Below, piece after piece: positions 18,316-26,314 of a stretch of DNA of 64,000 nt (positions within the stretch are counted from its first letter, which is position 1; every line of letters starts with the position of its first letter). The stretch comes from Yinghuangia soli. GTDB taxonomy: Bacteria > Actinomycetota > Actinomycetes > Streptomycetales > Streptomycetaceae. The stretch lies in contig NZ_JAKFHA010000011.1 in NCBI RefSeq assembly GCF_021502675.1, forward strand, positions 1-64,000, written 5' to 3'. Made by a program: the position numbers and the translations under genes. The notes under the pieces are model-generated. The model was not told the origin of the DNA. It searched no databases and saw only the letters and a program-made list of their open reading frames with translations.

Positions 18316-19094
18316 GCGGTACCTCCTTCCGTGCGCTCGCCGTCCGCGGCGTGCGTTCCGTTCATGAGGTCGGCGAGGTCGGTGACCACGAGGTCGGCGC
18401 CGTGCTCGCGCAGCGCGTCCGCTTGGCCCACCCGGTCGACGCCGATGACGGTGCCGAAGCCGCCCGCGTGCCCGGAGGCGACCCCGGCCAGGGCGTCCTC
18501 GAAGACCGCGGCGTGCTCCGGCGGGAAGCCGAGCTTGCGGGCAGCGGCCAGGAAGGTGTCCGGGGCGGGCTTGCCAGGCAGGTGCTCCTCGGCGGCCACC
18601 AGGCCGTCCACGATGACCTCGAAGAGGCCGTCGTACCCGGCCGCGTGCAGCACGTCGCGGCAGTTGGCGCTGGACGAGACCACCGCGCGCGGCACGCCCC
18701 GGGCGCTCAGCTCGCGGACGTACGCCAGCGATCCCGGGTAGGCCTCGACGCCCTGCTCGCGGATCATCCGCAGCACGGTGTCGTTCTTGAGATTGCTGAG
18801 GCCCTGCACGGTCCGGGTGCCCGGCGGGTCGTCCGGCTCGCCCTCGGGCAGCGTGATGCCGCGCGAGGCGAGGAACCCGCGGGTGCCGTCCAGGCGGGGT
18901 CTGCCGTCCACGTAGCGGTCGTAGTCCGGGCCGGCGTCGAACGGCACGAACGGCGTACCGCCGCGCTCCGCCTCGGCGCGCAGGAAGCCGTCGAACATCG
19001 CCTTCCAGGCCGCCGCGTGGACCTTGGCGGTCTGGGTCAGCACGCCGTCGAGGTCGAACAGGAAGGCGCGGATCGCATCCGGGAGTCCCAACAT
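18312..19094 (-). CDS. pgmB: HAD-family beta-phosphoglucomutase
   Basis: 260 residues using the ATG at 19094; an in-frame ATG at 19133 would add 13 residues not needed by the fold. The HAD motifs are in order: FDLDGVL with D14 and D16, VVSSSANC (motif II), GKPAPDTF (motif III Lys) and FEDALAG (motif IV). The second Asp and the cap domain fit beta-phosphoglucomutases, which convert beta-glucose 1-phosphate to glucose 6-phosphate. Its stop overlaps the GH65 start, so the two enzymes form a translationally coupled disaccharide-salvage pair. Confidence 0.8.
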   Translation of the reverse strand: MLGLPDAIRAFLFDLDGVLTQTAKVHAAAWKAMFDGFLRAEAERGGTPFVPFDAGPDYDRYVDGRPRLDGTRGFLASRGITLPEGEPDDPPGTRTVQGLSNLKNDTVLRMIREQGVEAYPGSLAYVRELSARGVPRAVVSSSANCRDVLHAAGYDGLFEVIVDGLVAAEEHLPGKPAPDTFLAAARKLGFPPEHAAVFEDALAGVASGHAGGFGTVIGVDRVGQADALREHGADLVVTDLADLMNGTHAADGERTEGGTA

Positions 19095-19205
19095 GGCCGC
19101 ACTGATACCCGGGCTGCGGGGGATCATCCGCATTCGCGATCATCTCGGCGCCTGCCGGATACCCGCTACGTTGGACCCCTGCCTCGGGGAAGGGGATGGT
19201 CGGCA

Positions 19206-19412
19206 ATGGCGGACGTGGAGGTCACGCTGTCGCTTCCGGGCGAACTCGTGGCCGCGGTCGGCGAGGCGGCGGGCGGTGATCTGAGTGCGTATGTGGTCAA
19301 GGCCCTGCGCTCGGCGCTGCTCATGGACGCCATGCGGGAAGTGGCCGACGCCGGCCATCCGCCGCCCCCGCCGGACGACGTGCTGCATGCGGCCGAGACG
19401 GACCTGCGATGA
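19206..19412 (+). CDS. MazE-like / ribbon-helix-helix antitoxin
   Basis: 68 residues from ATG with GGGGAAGGGG upstream. The N-terminal strand and two helices (VEVTLSLPGELVAAVGEAAG, then LSAYVVKALRSALLMDA) look like a ribbon-helix-helix DNA-binding antitoxin. The Pro-rich C-terminal tail (HPPPPPDDVLHAAETDLR) would be the toxin-binding part. The stop overlaps the toxin ATG (ATGA), the usual antitoxin-first arrangement, which suggests autoregulation of the pair. Confidence 0.65.
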   Translation: MADVEVTLSLPGELVAAVGEAAGGDLSAYVVKALRSALLMDAMREVADAGHPPPPPDDVLHAAETDLR

Positions 19413-19714
19413 GGCGCGGACAGGTGTGGCGCATCCCGACCGTGGGCCGCGAGCGGACCGTGCTCGTGGTCGGCGCGGACGAGGTGACCGCGCTGTACGG
19501 GCAGGCGCTGTGCGTGGTGGTGCACGAACCGGGCGCGTTCCCGGAGTCGCTGGTGACGGTGCCGCTGACGGAGCCTGTGCAGGGCGTCGTCGGCGTACCG
19601 GACGTGGCGGGCTTCCGGCAGGCGAGGTTCGACCACGGCAAGCTGCTGGGGCGCGTGGACACGGACACGATGGAGCGGGTGGAGATCGCCCTGCGGGCCA
19701 TCTTGGAGCTGTGA
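19409..19714 (+). CDS. MazF/PemK-like toxin (endoribonuclease)
   Basis: 101 residues. It begins MRRGQVWRIPT, the characteristic start of PemK/MazF toxins, continues with beta-strands (ERTVLVVGADEV, QALCVVVHEPG, LVTVPLTEPV), and ends with a helix (TMERVEIALRAILEL). MazF toxins cut single-stranded RNA at short motifs. It is translationally coupled to the antitoxin. Whether the module acts in stress response or is a remnant of transfer is not visible; base composition matches the surroundings. Confidence 0.7.
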   Translation: MRRGQVWRIPTVGRERTVLVVGADEVTALYGQALCVVVHEPGAFPESLVTVPLTEPVQGVVGVPDVAGFRQARFDHGKLLGRVDTDTMERVEIALRAILEL

Positions 19715-19757
19715 CCGCCGCCCTGGCGATGTGATTGTCGGACCGGATGTCAGGTCC

Positions 19758-19769
19758 CCCTGTACAGGG
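19758..19769. promoter_or_regulatory. Perfect 12-bp palindrome CCCTGTACAGGG
   Basis: The site lies in the 119-nt gap between the convergent toxin gene and aldolase gene. It could be a protein-binding palindrome or part of a weak terminator; no T-run follows. No match to a named regulator was recognised. Confidence 0.25.
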
Positions 19770-19833
19770 ATCATGACGTCGGTGCGTGCGGTGCTGCCGG
19801 GCGTTGTCCACAGGCTGTGCGTCCCGGTGCCGC

Positions 19834-20691
19834 TCAGTGCTTCCCCGCCACCACCGTCAGCAGGTGCCGGACCGTCTCGCTCATCGCGTCGCGGGCTTTC
19901 ACGAGTCCCGGGCGCGGGTCGACCTGGCCGGGGTGCGCCGCGTAGTGCTCGCGCAGGGCGCCGCTGAAGGCGATGTTGAGCGCGGTCCCGATGTTGATCT
20001 TCGTCATGCCGTGCCCGGTCGCGGCCCGCAGTTCCTCGTCCGGCACCCCCGACGAGCCGTGCAGCACGAGCGGCACCGGCACGGCGTCCCGCAACTGCGC
20101 GATCAGCTCGTGGTCGAGGGCGGCCGTCCGTGTCGTCATCGCGTGGCTGCTGCCCACCGCGACCGCGAGCGCGTCCACGCCGGTCGCTGCCGCGTAGACC
20201 GCAGCCTCGTCCGGACGGGTGCGCGCGCCGGGCGCATGCGCGTCGAGCGCCGGTTCGCCTGCCTTCCCGCCGACCTGGCCGAGCTCCGCCTCCAGCCACA
20301 GCCCGCGGGCGTGCGCCCATTCGGCCGCTGCCCGGGTGGCCGCGATGTTCTCGGCGTACGGCAGCCTCGACGCGTCGAACATCACCGAACTCACCGCGGT
20401 CCCCTCGACCGCACGCAGCAGTTCCGTCGAGACCACGTGGTCCAGATGCAGCCCCACGGGCACCGCCGCGGCCTCGGCCACCGCCGCGCACGCCGCGGCG
20501 AGCGGCCCCAGGCGGCCGCCGTGGAACCGCACCGCGTTCTCGCTCACCGCCAGGATCACCGGCAGCCCCGCGGCCTCCGCACCGGCGGCTATCGCCTCGG
20601 CGTGCTCCAGAGTGATGACGTTGAAGGCGCCCGCGCCGCGGGACGCGTCCCGGGCCGACGCGACGATGTCACCCGTGCCGATGAGGGGCAT
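19834..20691 (-). CDS. Class II ketose-bisphosphate aldolase (GatY/KbaY-like)
   Basis: 285 residues. Class II zinc aldolases split fructose or tagatose 1,6-bisphosphate into glyceraldehyde 3-phosphate and dihydroxyacetone phosphate. Catalytic and metal residues are visible: D84 and H85 in LHLDHV, E134/E136 in LEAELG, H183 in GSSHAM and H211 in LHGSSG, with TKINIGTAL binding phosphate. It is the last gene of the minus-strand amino-sugar operon and overlaps the PfkB kinase by 23 nt, with AAAGGA before its ATG. The choice between fructose and tagatose substrate is open. Confidence 0.8.
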   Translation of the reverse strand: MPLIGTGDIVASARDASRGAGAFNVITLEHAEAIAAGAEAAGLPVILAVSENAVRFHGGRLGPLAAACAAVAEAAAVPVGLHLDHVVSTELLRAVEGTAVSSVMFDASRLPYAENIAATRAAAEWAHARGLWLEAELGQVGGKAGEPALDAHAPGARTRPDEAAVYAAATGVDALAVAVGSSHAMTTRTAALDHELIAQLRDAVPVPLVLHGSSGVPDEELRAATGHGMTKINIGTALNIAFSGALREHYAAHPGQVDPRPGLVKARDAMSETVRHLLTVVAGKH

Positions 20692-21781
20692 GGCGGTCCT
20701 TTGCGGTCGACGGGGTCGGCGGGGTCGGTGCGATGGGCGAGGCAGGTACGGGCGCAGCGTCCGGCGTCCCCGAGCCCTTGCGGGCGTCGGCCGCGAGGGC
20801 CGGCAGCGGCACGCTCCGCGCCGGAGCCCCTTCGCCGCCCGCGGCGCAAGGCGGTTCGACGCCGCCCACGATGACGTGGGCGCGGGCCGTCACATAGGTG
20901 GTGCGGTCGACACTGCCCGCCTCCGGGGCGGCCACCGCGGACGCCGACCACGCGACCGCCTCGGCCAGCCGGTCCGGCCAGGCCCGGCCGGAATCCGGCC
21001 CGGCGAGCAGCGCCGCGACGCCCGCATCGCCCGCACCGGTCGGGTTCCCGCGGATCGCGTACGGCAGCCGGGCCCGCCACCAGCCGGCCCGGGTCGCGGC
21101 CAGCAGCCCCTGCGCCCCCAGCGAGGCGACCACCGCGTCGCCGCCCGCGGCCTGCAGCCGGGCCGCGAGCGCGGCCACGGCCTGCGCGGGGTCGGCTTCG
21201 CCGGTGGCCTCGCGCAGTTCGTCGGCGTTCGGCTTGACCAGGTCGGGACCCGCCGCGAGACCTTCGCGGAACGCTGCCCCCGACGCGTCCAGCAGCACCG
21301 GCCGGCCCGCCTCGCGCGCCCGCCGGACCAACTCGGCGTACGCGGTGACCGGAAAACCCGGCGGCAGGCTGCCGCACAGCGCGACCGCGCGGGCCCCGGG
21401 CAGCAGCGCGTCGTACGCGTCGAGCAGGTGCGCCCAGTCGGCGCCGGTCAGTTCGGGCCCCGCCTCGTTGAAGACCGTGGTCTCGCCGGATGCCTTGTCC
21501 ACGACGGTGACCGTGCGCCGCGTCTCGCCGCACACCGCGAACGTCGCGTCCCGCAGCCCGGCGGCGGCCAGGTCCTCGCGGACCGTGTCGCCGGTACGGC
21601 CGCCCAGCGGGCCGAGGACCGCGGCGGGCTGCCCCAGCGCGGCGAGCACGCGGGCGACGTTCACGCCCTTGCCGCCCGCCCGCGCCGCCACCCGGCCGAC
21701 CCGGTTGCTGCCGTCCCAGACGACTTCGGCCAGGTGGTAGGTGACGTCGAGGGCGGGGTTGGGAGTGACCGCGAGGATCAT
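20669..21781 (-). CDS. PfkB-family hexose-phosphate kinase (tagatose 6-P kinase / phosphofructokinase type)
   Basis: 370 residues. It resembles the LacC/FruK/PfkB branch: MILAVTPNPALDVTY start, RAGGKGVNVARVLAALG sugar-binding motif, LCGSLPPG, and the catalytic PTGAGD motif near residue 250. It phosphorylates tagatose 6-phosphate, fructose 1-phosphate or fructose 6-phosphate, feeding the aldolase next door. The last 60 or so residues are a Pro/Ala/Thr-rich extension absent from typical family members (about 310 residues), and this tail overlaps the aldolase start, suggesting loss of an earlier stop codon. Confidence 0.8.
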   Translation of the reverse strand: MILAVTPNPALDVTYHLAEVVWDGSNRVGRVAARAGGKGVNVARVLAALGQPAAVLGPLGGRTGDTVREDLAAAGLRDATFAVCGETRRTVTVVDKASGETTVFNEAGPELTGADWAHLLDAYDALLPGARAVALCGSLPPGFPVTAYAELVRRAREAGRPVLLDASGAAFREGLAAGPDLVKPNADELREATGEADPAQAVAALAARLQAAGGDAVVASLGAQGLLAATRAGWWRARLPYAIRGNPTGAGDAGVAALLAGPDSGRAWPDRLAEAVAWSASAVAAPEAGSVDRTTYVTARAHVIVGGVEPPCAAGGEGAPARSVPLPALAADARKGSGTPDAAPVPASPIAPTPPTPSTAKDRHAPHRHG

Positions 21782-21847
21782 GGCGACGCCAGGGGCGAAC
21801 CGGGGACGGCCCCGGATATGCCGGTCGCAGCGCTGCCGTTCACCGGA

Positions 21848-23122
21848 TCACCGCGTCCCCGGTGCCGTGCCGGACGCCGTGCCCGGCGCCGCGCCCGGTG
21901 TCGTTCGTGGCGCGGAGCCCACCCACTGCCCGCGCCACAGCACGTGCGCGACCCGCAGATCGGCGTCCAGCACCACCAGGTCGGCCTGCTTGCCCGGTTC
22001 GATCGAGCCGACCCGGTCCGCGACGCCGAGCGCCCGCGCCGGGGTCGAGGTCAGCGCCCGTACCGCGTCGGTGACCGGCAGGTGGTTCTCGCGCACCGCG
22101 GTGCGCAGCGCCCGGTCCAGGGTCAGCGTGCTGCCCGCGATCGAATCGCCGTCGACCAACCGGGCGATGCCGCCCTCCACGCGCGCGGTCATCGGGCCGA
22201 GCGGATAGGTGCCGTCCGGCATCCCGGCTGCGCTCATCGCATCCGTGATGAACGCGACGCGCGCCGAACCGGCTGCCTGGAAGGCCAGGTTCACGATGCC
22301 GGGGTGCAGGTGCACGCCGTCGTTGATGAGCTCCACCACGACGTCGCTGTCCTGCAGGAGCGCGGTCACCGGGCCGGGTTCGCGGTGGTGCACGCTGCGC
22401 ATCGCGTTGAACAGGTGGGTGGCCACGCTCGCGCCCGCGGCCAGCGCCGCCTGCGTCTCGCGGTGCGTGCCGTCGGTGTGGCCGACCGCGGCGAGCACGC
22501 CCGCATCGACCAGCTGCCGCACCATCTCGACGCCGCCCGGGAGTTCGGGCGCCAGCGTGAGCATCCGCACGGTCCCGCGCCCGGCCTTGAGGAGCGCGGC
22601 CAGCTCGTCGCGGTCCGGGTCGCGCAGCATGTCGGGGTCGTGTGCGCCGCACCGGGCACGGCTCAGGTACGGGCCTTCCAGGTGCAGTCCGGCCAACTCG
22701 CCGTCCTGCACCAGCCCGGACAGCGCCGAGACGGCGCGCAGCAGTTCATCGTGCGGCGCGGTGACCAGCGAGGCCATCGTGGTGGTGGTGCCGTGCGTGC
22801 GGTGGAACGCCGCGGCGCGCAGCGCCTGCTCCGGGTCCCCGGACATGTACGAGGCGCCGCCGCCGCCGTGCACGTGCATGTCGACGAACCCGGGCACCAG
22901 CCACTGCCCGCCCAGGTCCAGCACGGTCTCCCCGGCCGCCGCATCCGCGGAGCCTGCCGATCCCGCCGAGCCTGCTGATCCTGCCGAGCCCGTCGCGGTC
23001 CCGGCCACGCCGACGGACGTGATGAGGCCGTCCGCGAAGGCGACTTCGCCGTCCCCGAGCACCGCGTGCGGCAGTACCACGCGGGCACCGGTGAGCCGGG
23101 TACGCCGGCCCGGGCCGGTCAC
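21848..23122 (-). CDS. nagA: N-acetylhexosamine-6-phosphate deacetylase
   Basis: 424 residues from a GTG that overlaps the ROK kinase stop (GTGA). The enzyme removes acetate from N-acetylglucosamine 6-phosphate, or from the galactosamine equivalent. The amidohydrolase signature is complete: DMHVHGG, LHLEGPYL (metal-binding Glu), VGHTDG, HLFNAM and the catalytic Asp in ITDAMSA. Two oddities are a (GSA)n tract around residues 48-60 and a Thr/Pro/Gly-rich C-terminal tail, both low-complexity insertions. It sits 66 nt upstream of the PfkB gene in the same operon. Confidence 0.9.
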   Translation of the reverse strand: MTGPGRRTRLTGARVVLPHAVLGDGEVAFADGLITSVGVAGTATGSAGSAGSAGSAGSADAAAGETVLDLGGQWLVPGFVDMHVHGGGGASYMSGDPEQALRAAAFHRTHGTTTTMASLVTAPHDELLRAVSALSGLVQDGELAGLHLEGPYLSRARCGAHDPDMLRDPDRDELAALLKAGRGTVRMLTLAPELPGGVEMVRQLVDAGVLAAVGHTDGTHRETQAALAAGASVATHLFNAMRSVHHREPGPVTALLQDSDVVVELINDGVHLHPGIVNLAFQAAGSARVAFITDAMSAAGMPDGTYPLGPMTARVEGGIARLVDGDSIAGSTLTLDRALRTAVRENHLPVTDAVRALTSTPARALGVADRVGSIEPGKQADLVVLDADLRVAHVLWRGQWVGSAPRTTPGAAPGTASGTAPGTR

Positions 23123-24120
23123 CGGGCGGCTTCCAGCGCATCCCAGGCCAGCAGCGCGGCACCGTGGCAGCCCGCGTCGTCGCCGAGCGCGGCGGACTCG
23201 ATGCGGGGCACGAACTGCACCGTGGCGCGCTCCGCGAGCTGCTCGCGCAGCGGGCCGATCAGCGTCTCGCCGGCCCGCGACAGGCCGCCGCCGATGACGA
23301 TCAGCTGGGTGTCGAACAACGCGAGGGCGATGAGCAGGCCGTCGGCGAGCACCTCGATCGCGTCGTGCCACACGGCCGCGGCGACCGGATCGCCGGCTCC
23401 GACCCGGGCCACGACCTCGGCGGCCGTGGCGTGCGCACCCGGCACCGCCTCGGCGTACCGGCGGGCCACCGCGGGCCCGGACATCTCGGCCTCCAGGCAG
23501 CCGCGCGCCCCGCAGCCGCAAGGTGCGCCGCCGGGGCGGACCACGATGTGCCCGATCTCGCCGGCCCGGCCCTGCGCCCCGGCGTACGGCTTGCCGTCCA
23601 TCACAAACGCGCCCGCGACACCGGTGCCCAGCGGCAGGAAAAGGAAGTTCGCACAGTCCTTGGCCGCGCCCATGCGGCCCTCGGCCAGGCCTCCGGCGCG
23701 CACGTCGTGGTCGAACGCGACGGGCAGCCCGATGCGTTCCGACACCAGGCGGCGCAGCGGCAGGTCGCGCCAGCGCAGGTTGGCCGACCACACCGCGACT
23801 CCGCCCTCGGCGTCCACGATGCCCGGCACCACGACCCCGGCCGCGCGCGGCGTGAGGCCCAGCTCGACGGCGGTGCGCCGCAGGTCGTCGGCGAAACCGA
23901 CGATGCGCTCGGTGACCGCTTCCGGGCCGCCTTCGCGGCCGGTGGCCCGGCGCTCGGTGTGCAGGAACGTCCCGCCCGGGGCGACCAGTCCGCCCTTGAT
24001 GATGGTGCCGCCCACGTCGAGCGCGATGACGCAGCCGCCCGCGCTGTCGTCCGCGCCGCCGGGCCCGGGCCGCGGTGCCGCCGCGCCGCCGCCGTCGTGG
24101 TGCTCGCCTTGCCGGTTCAC
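23119..24120 (-). CDS. ROK-family sugar kinase (N-acetylhexosamine kinase or glucokinase)
   Basis: 333 residues with a 30-residue Gly/Pro-rich N-terminal lead. The ATP-binding ALDVGGTIIKGGLV, the catalytic Asp in AFDHDVRAGG, the GEIGHIVV motif and the ROK zinc signature CGCGARGCLE are all present. Placed between the SIS gene (4 nt) and nagA (4-nt overlap), it most likely phosphorylates the incoming N-acetylhexosamine at C6, which is needed because the importer here is an ABC system that delivers free sugar. Confidence 0.85.
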   Translation of the reverse strand: MNRQGEHHDGGGAAAPRPGPGGADDSAGGCVIALDVGGTIIKGGLVAPGGTFLHTERRATGREGGPEAVTERIVGFADDLRRTAVELGLTPRAAGVVVPGIVDAEGGVAVWSANLRWRDLPLRRLVSERIGLPVAFDHDVRAGGLAEGRMGAAKDCANFLFLPLGTGVAGAFVMDGKPYAGAQGRAGEIGHIVVRPGGAPCGCGARGCLEAEMSGPAVARRYAEAVPGAHATAAEVVARVGAGDPVAAAVWHDAIEVLADGLLIALALFDTQLIVIGGGLSRAGETLIGPLREQLAERATVQFVPRIESAALGDDAGCHGAALLAWDALEAAR

Positions 24121-24124
24121 GTTG

Positions 24125-25057
24125 TCACTCCTGGGTCAGGACGACCGAGCGCGTCAGATGGCGCGGCTGGTCGGGGTCGAGGCCTCGGGCGTACGCGAGC
24201 GCCGCGGCGAGCCGCTGCGCGCGGACGAGTTCCGCCATCGGGTCGGCGGGGCTCGCCACCAGGAGGCCGCCGGTCCGGGCCAGGTCGCCGGCGAGGCCTT
24301 CGGGGACGGCGCCGAAGACCCAGGTGACCCGGCCGGGGGCGGCGATGCTGATGGGCCCGTGCCGATACTCCATCGCCGGGTAGCTCTCCGTCCACGCGTT
24401 CGCGGCCTCGCGCATCTTGAGCGCGGCCTCGGCCGCCAGGCCGACCGTCCATCCGGTGCCGAGGAAGGTGAACTGCTCGGCGGCGAGCAGGGCTTCGGGC
24501 AGCGGTGCGGCGACCGCGGCGGCGGCGTCGCGGATCGCGCCGGTCAGGTCCTCGCCCAGATGCGCGCGCAGCAGCGCGAGCGCGGTGGTCGCGAAGCGGG
24601 TCTGCACGACGGAGACCTCGTCGGCGTGGTCGAGCATCACCGCGGTGTCCGCGGCATCGACGACCGGAGTGCCGGGGGAACCGGTCAGCACCGTGGTCGG
24701 GACGCTGCCGCGCAGCCGGGCGAGCAGGTCGATGACCTCGGTGGTGGTGCCGGAGCGGGTGAGGGCGACCACGCGGTCGTACGCGCGCGCGGACGGGAAC
24801 TCGGAGGCCGCGAAGGCGTCGGTCCAGCCCTGGCCGGCCTGCTCGCGCAGCACGGCGTAGGCCTGCGCGACGAACCACGACGTGCCGCAGCCGACCACCG
24901 CGACGCGTTCGCCCGGTGCCGGCAGCCCGGCCACCGGGCGGTCCTTGTCGCCCGCGTCGGCGGCGGCACGGGCCCACAGCTCCGGCTGGGAGGCGATCTC
25001 GGCGAGCGTGTGCCCCGCGCCCACCGGGGGGCGGTCCGGGCCGTGCATCGGCGTCAT
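24125..25057 (-). CDS. SIS-domain aldose-ketose isomerase/deaminase (AgaS/GlmS-C-like)
   Basis: 310 residues. The ATG at 25057 is chosen because GGAAGG sits 8 nt upstream; an ATG at 25072 would add five residues. Two SIS domains are seen, with sugar-phosphate-binding VVGCGTSWFVAQAY and ALTRSGTTTEVIDL in the first and FLGTGWTVGLAAEAALK in the second, followed by EYRHGPIS. Relatives either deaminate and isomerise galactosamine or glucosamine 6-phosphate (AgaS, NagB-II) or form the isomerase half of GlmS. As no glutaminase domain is attached, a catabolic deaminase is favoured. It is the first gene of the minus-strand operon. Confidence 0.8.
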   Translation of the reverse strand: MTPMHGPDRPPVGAGHTLAEIASQPELWARAAADAGDKDRPVAGLPAPGERVAVVGCGTSWFVAQAYAVLREQAGQGWTDAFAASEFPSARAYDRVVALTRSGTTTEVIDLLARLRGSVPTTVLTGSPGTPVVDAADTAVMLDHADEVSVVQTRFATTALALLRAHLGEDLTGAIRDAAAAVAAPLPEALLAAEQFTFLGTGWTVGLAAEAALKMREAANAWTESYPAMEYRHGPISIAAPGRVTWVFGAVPEGLAGDLARTGGLLVASPADPMAELVRAQRLAAALAYARGLDPDQPRHLTRSVVLTQE

Positions 25058-25093
25058 GGCGGTGCCTTCCATAGCGGCCGGATGGGGCTGACT

Positions 25094-25114
25094 TGCTCGA
25101 ATGTGCTCATTGAA
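25094..25114. promoter_or_regulatory. Candidate DeoR operator upstream of the catabolic operon
   Basis: TGCTCGAATG followed immediately by TGCTCATTGA makes two direct repeats one helical turn apart, in an unusually A+T-rich stretch 37 nt upstream of the SIS start. A matching pattern, TGCTCGTCAC then TGCTTGAAAG, occurs at 26189-26208 upstream of the importer. Both also have TTGAAAG nearby (25121-25127 and 26202-26208). Ten-bp direct repeats are typical of DeoR-family operators. Confidence 0.45.
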
Positions 25115-25283
25115 TAGCAGTTGAAAGCATAAAATTGCAAGAACGCCATACAGTGGTCTGCACGCAGCGTGCCGGACCGCGGGCCCGCTGTGAAGATCCG
25201 ACCGGCGGCCCGGCAGGATGAGGGCCCGACGACTGGGAGGTCCACGTGGGCGAGTGCGGTGCCGAGCGGAGCGAGGGACCCGC

Positions 25284-26069
25284 ATGAGCAGGTATGAGCG
25301 CTGGGGTGCGCTCCTGGAGCTGCTCGCCCGGGAGGGCCGCCTGGAGGTCGAGGAGGCCGCCGAGGCGCTCGACGTGTCGGCCGCCACGATCCGGCGCGAC
25401 CTGGACCAGCTCGCGCAGCAGCAGATGCTGACCCGCACGCGCGGCGGCGCAGTGGCCCACTCGGTGTCGTACGACCTGCCGCTGCGCTACAAGACCGCGC
25501 GCCGGGCCTCCGAGAAGCAGCGCATCGCGGTGGCCGCGGCCGCGCTCGTGCAGCCCGGCCAGACCGTGGGCCTCAACGGCGGCACCACCATGACCGAGGT
25601 GGCCCGTGCGCTGGTGACGCGCGCGGATCTGCACGCCGACGGCGACGCCACCTCGCTGACCGTGGTCACCAATGCGCTCAACATCGCGGGCGAGTTGGCG
25701 GTGCGCCGGCACGTCAAGATCGTGGTGACCGGCGGTGTGGCCCGCCCGCAGTCGTACGAGCTGATCGGCCCGCTGGCCACCGGCATCCTGCGCGAAGTGG
25801 CCCTGGACGTGGCGATGCTGGGCGTGGACGCGGTCGATGTCGAGCACGGCGCCAGCGCGCATCACGAGGGCGAGGCCAGCATCAACCAGCTGATGGCCGC
25901 CGGTGCCGACCGGGTCATCGTGGCCGCCGACTCGTCCAAGCTGGGCCGCCGCGCGTTCGCCCGCATCTGCCCGGTGGACGCGATCGACACCCTCGTCACC
26001 GACGCCGCCGCGCCCGATGCGGTGGTCGCCCGTTTCACCGAGGCAGGCGTGCGGGTCGTCCGCGTCTGA
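25284..26069 (+). CDS. DeoR-family transcriptional regulator
   Basis: 261 residues from ATG with GAGGGA upstream. The N-terminal winged helix-turn-helix (about 3-56; YERWGALLELLAREGRLEVE, then SAATIRRDLDQL) is the DeoR signature, and the C-terminal DeoRC effector domain has NGGTTMTEVARAL, VVTNALNIA, VTGGVARPQSYELIGP and VAADSSKLGRRAF. Family members sense phosphorylated sugars. It is divergent from the catabolic operon and precedes the importer genes by 245 nt, so it probably controls both. Confidence 0.9.
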   Translation: MSRYERWGALLELLAREGRLEVEEAAEALDVSAATIRRDLDQLAQQQMLTRTRGGAVAHSVSYDLPLRYKTARRASEKQRIAVAAAALVQPGQTVGLNGGTTMTEVARALVTRADLHADGDATSLTVVTNALNIAGELAVRRHVKIVVTGGVARPQSYELIGPLATGILREVALDVAMLGVDAVDVEHGASAHHEGEASINQLMAAGADRVIVAADSSKLGRRAFARICPVDAIDTLVTDAAAPDAVVARFTEAGVRVVRV

Positions 26070-26129
26070 CACGTGCCACCGGGCACCCCTCCGGGCGGTT
26101 TGCCGACCCCCGTGCCACCCCATGTGCCA

Positions 26130-26145
26130 ATTGGTGTAGACCTTT
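26130..26145. promoter_or_regulatory. DasR-responsive-element-like site
   Basis: ATTGGTGTAGACCTTT matches the DasR dre consensus (ACTGGTCTAGACCACT, from memory) at 12 of 16 positions, and its core matches TGGTCTAGACCA at 10 of 12. It lies about 170 nt upstream of the sugar-binding lipoprotein gene. DasR is the GntR-type regulator that represses aminosugar uptake in Streptomyces and responds to glucosamine 6-phosphate. Confidence 0.5.
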
Positions 26146-26188
26146 TGGGCGCTGGGGTGTTGACTGCTTCCCTGGAGCGGCCCCAAGA

Positions 26189-26208
26189 TGCTCGTCACTG
26201 CTTGAAAG
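26189..26208. promoter_or_regulatory. Candidate DeoR operator upstream of the ABC importer
   Basis: TGCTCGTCAC and TGCTTGAAAG are tandem 10-bp repeats sharing TGCTC-N5-TGCT with the site at 25094-25114. The position, about 110 nt before the binding-protein start, suits repression. This is an inferred operator with no experimental motif behind it. Confidence 0.4.
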
Positions 26209-26314
26209 TTTGCACAGCTCGCGTTTTGCGCGCAGAAATGCGCATGGCACAGCACGAGGCTCCGCATGGGCCGGAGTCGGAAGCGAACACCTCGGGCGAA
26301 AAGGTGGTTTCGGC

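Noticed and set aside
12062-18741. Very long plus-strand frames opposite the kinase and GH65 genes (up to 1435 codons)
   Set aside because: They lie antisense to genes with clear catalytic motifs and read as Arg/Gly/Ala-rich low-complexity sequence.
25147-25162. Second dre (DasR) site upstream of the SIS gene
   Set aside because: Only the left half AGTGGTCT matches; the right half does not.
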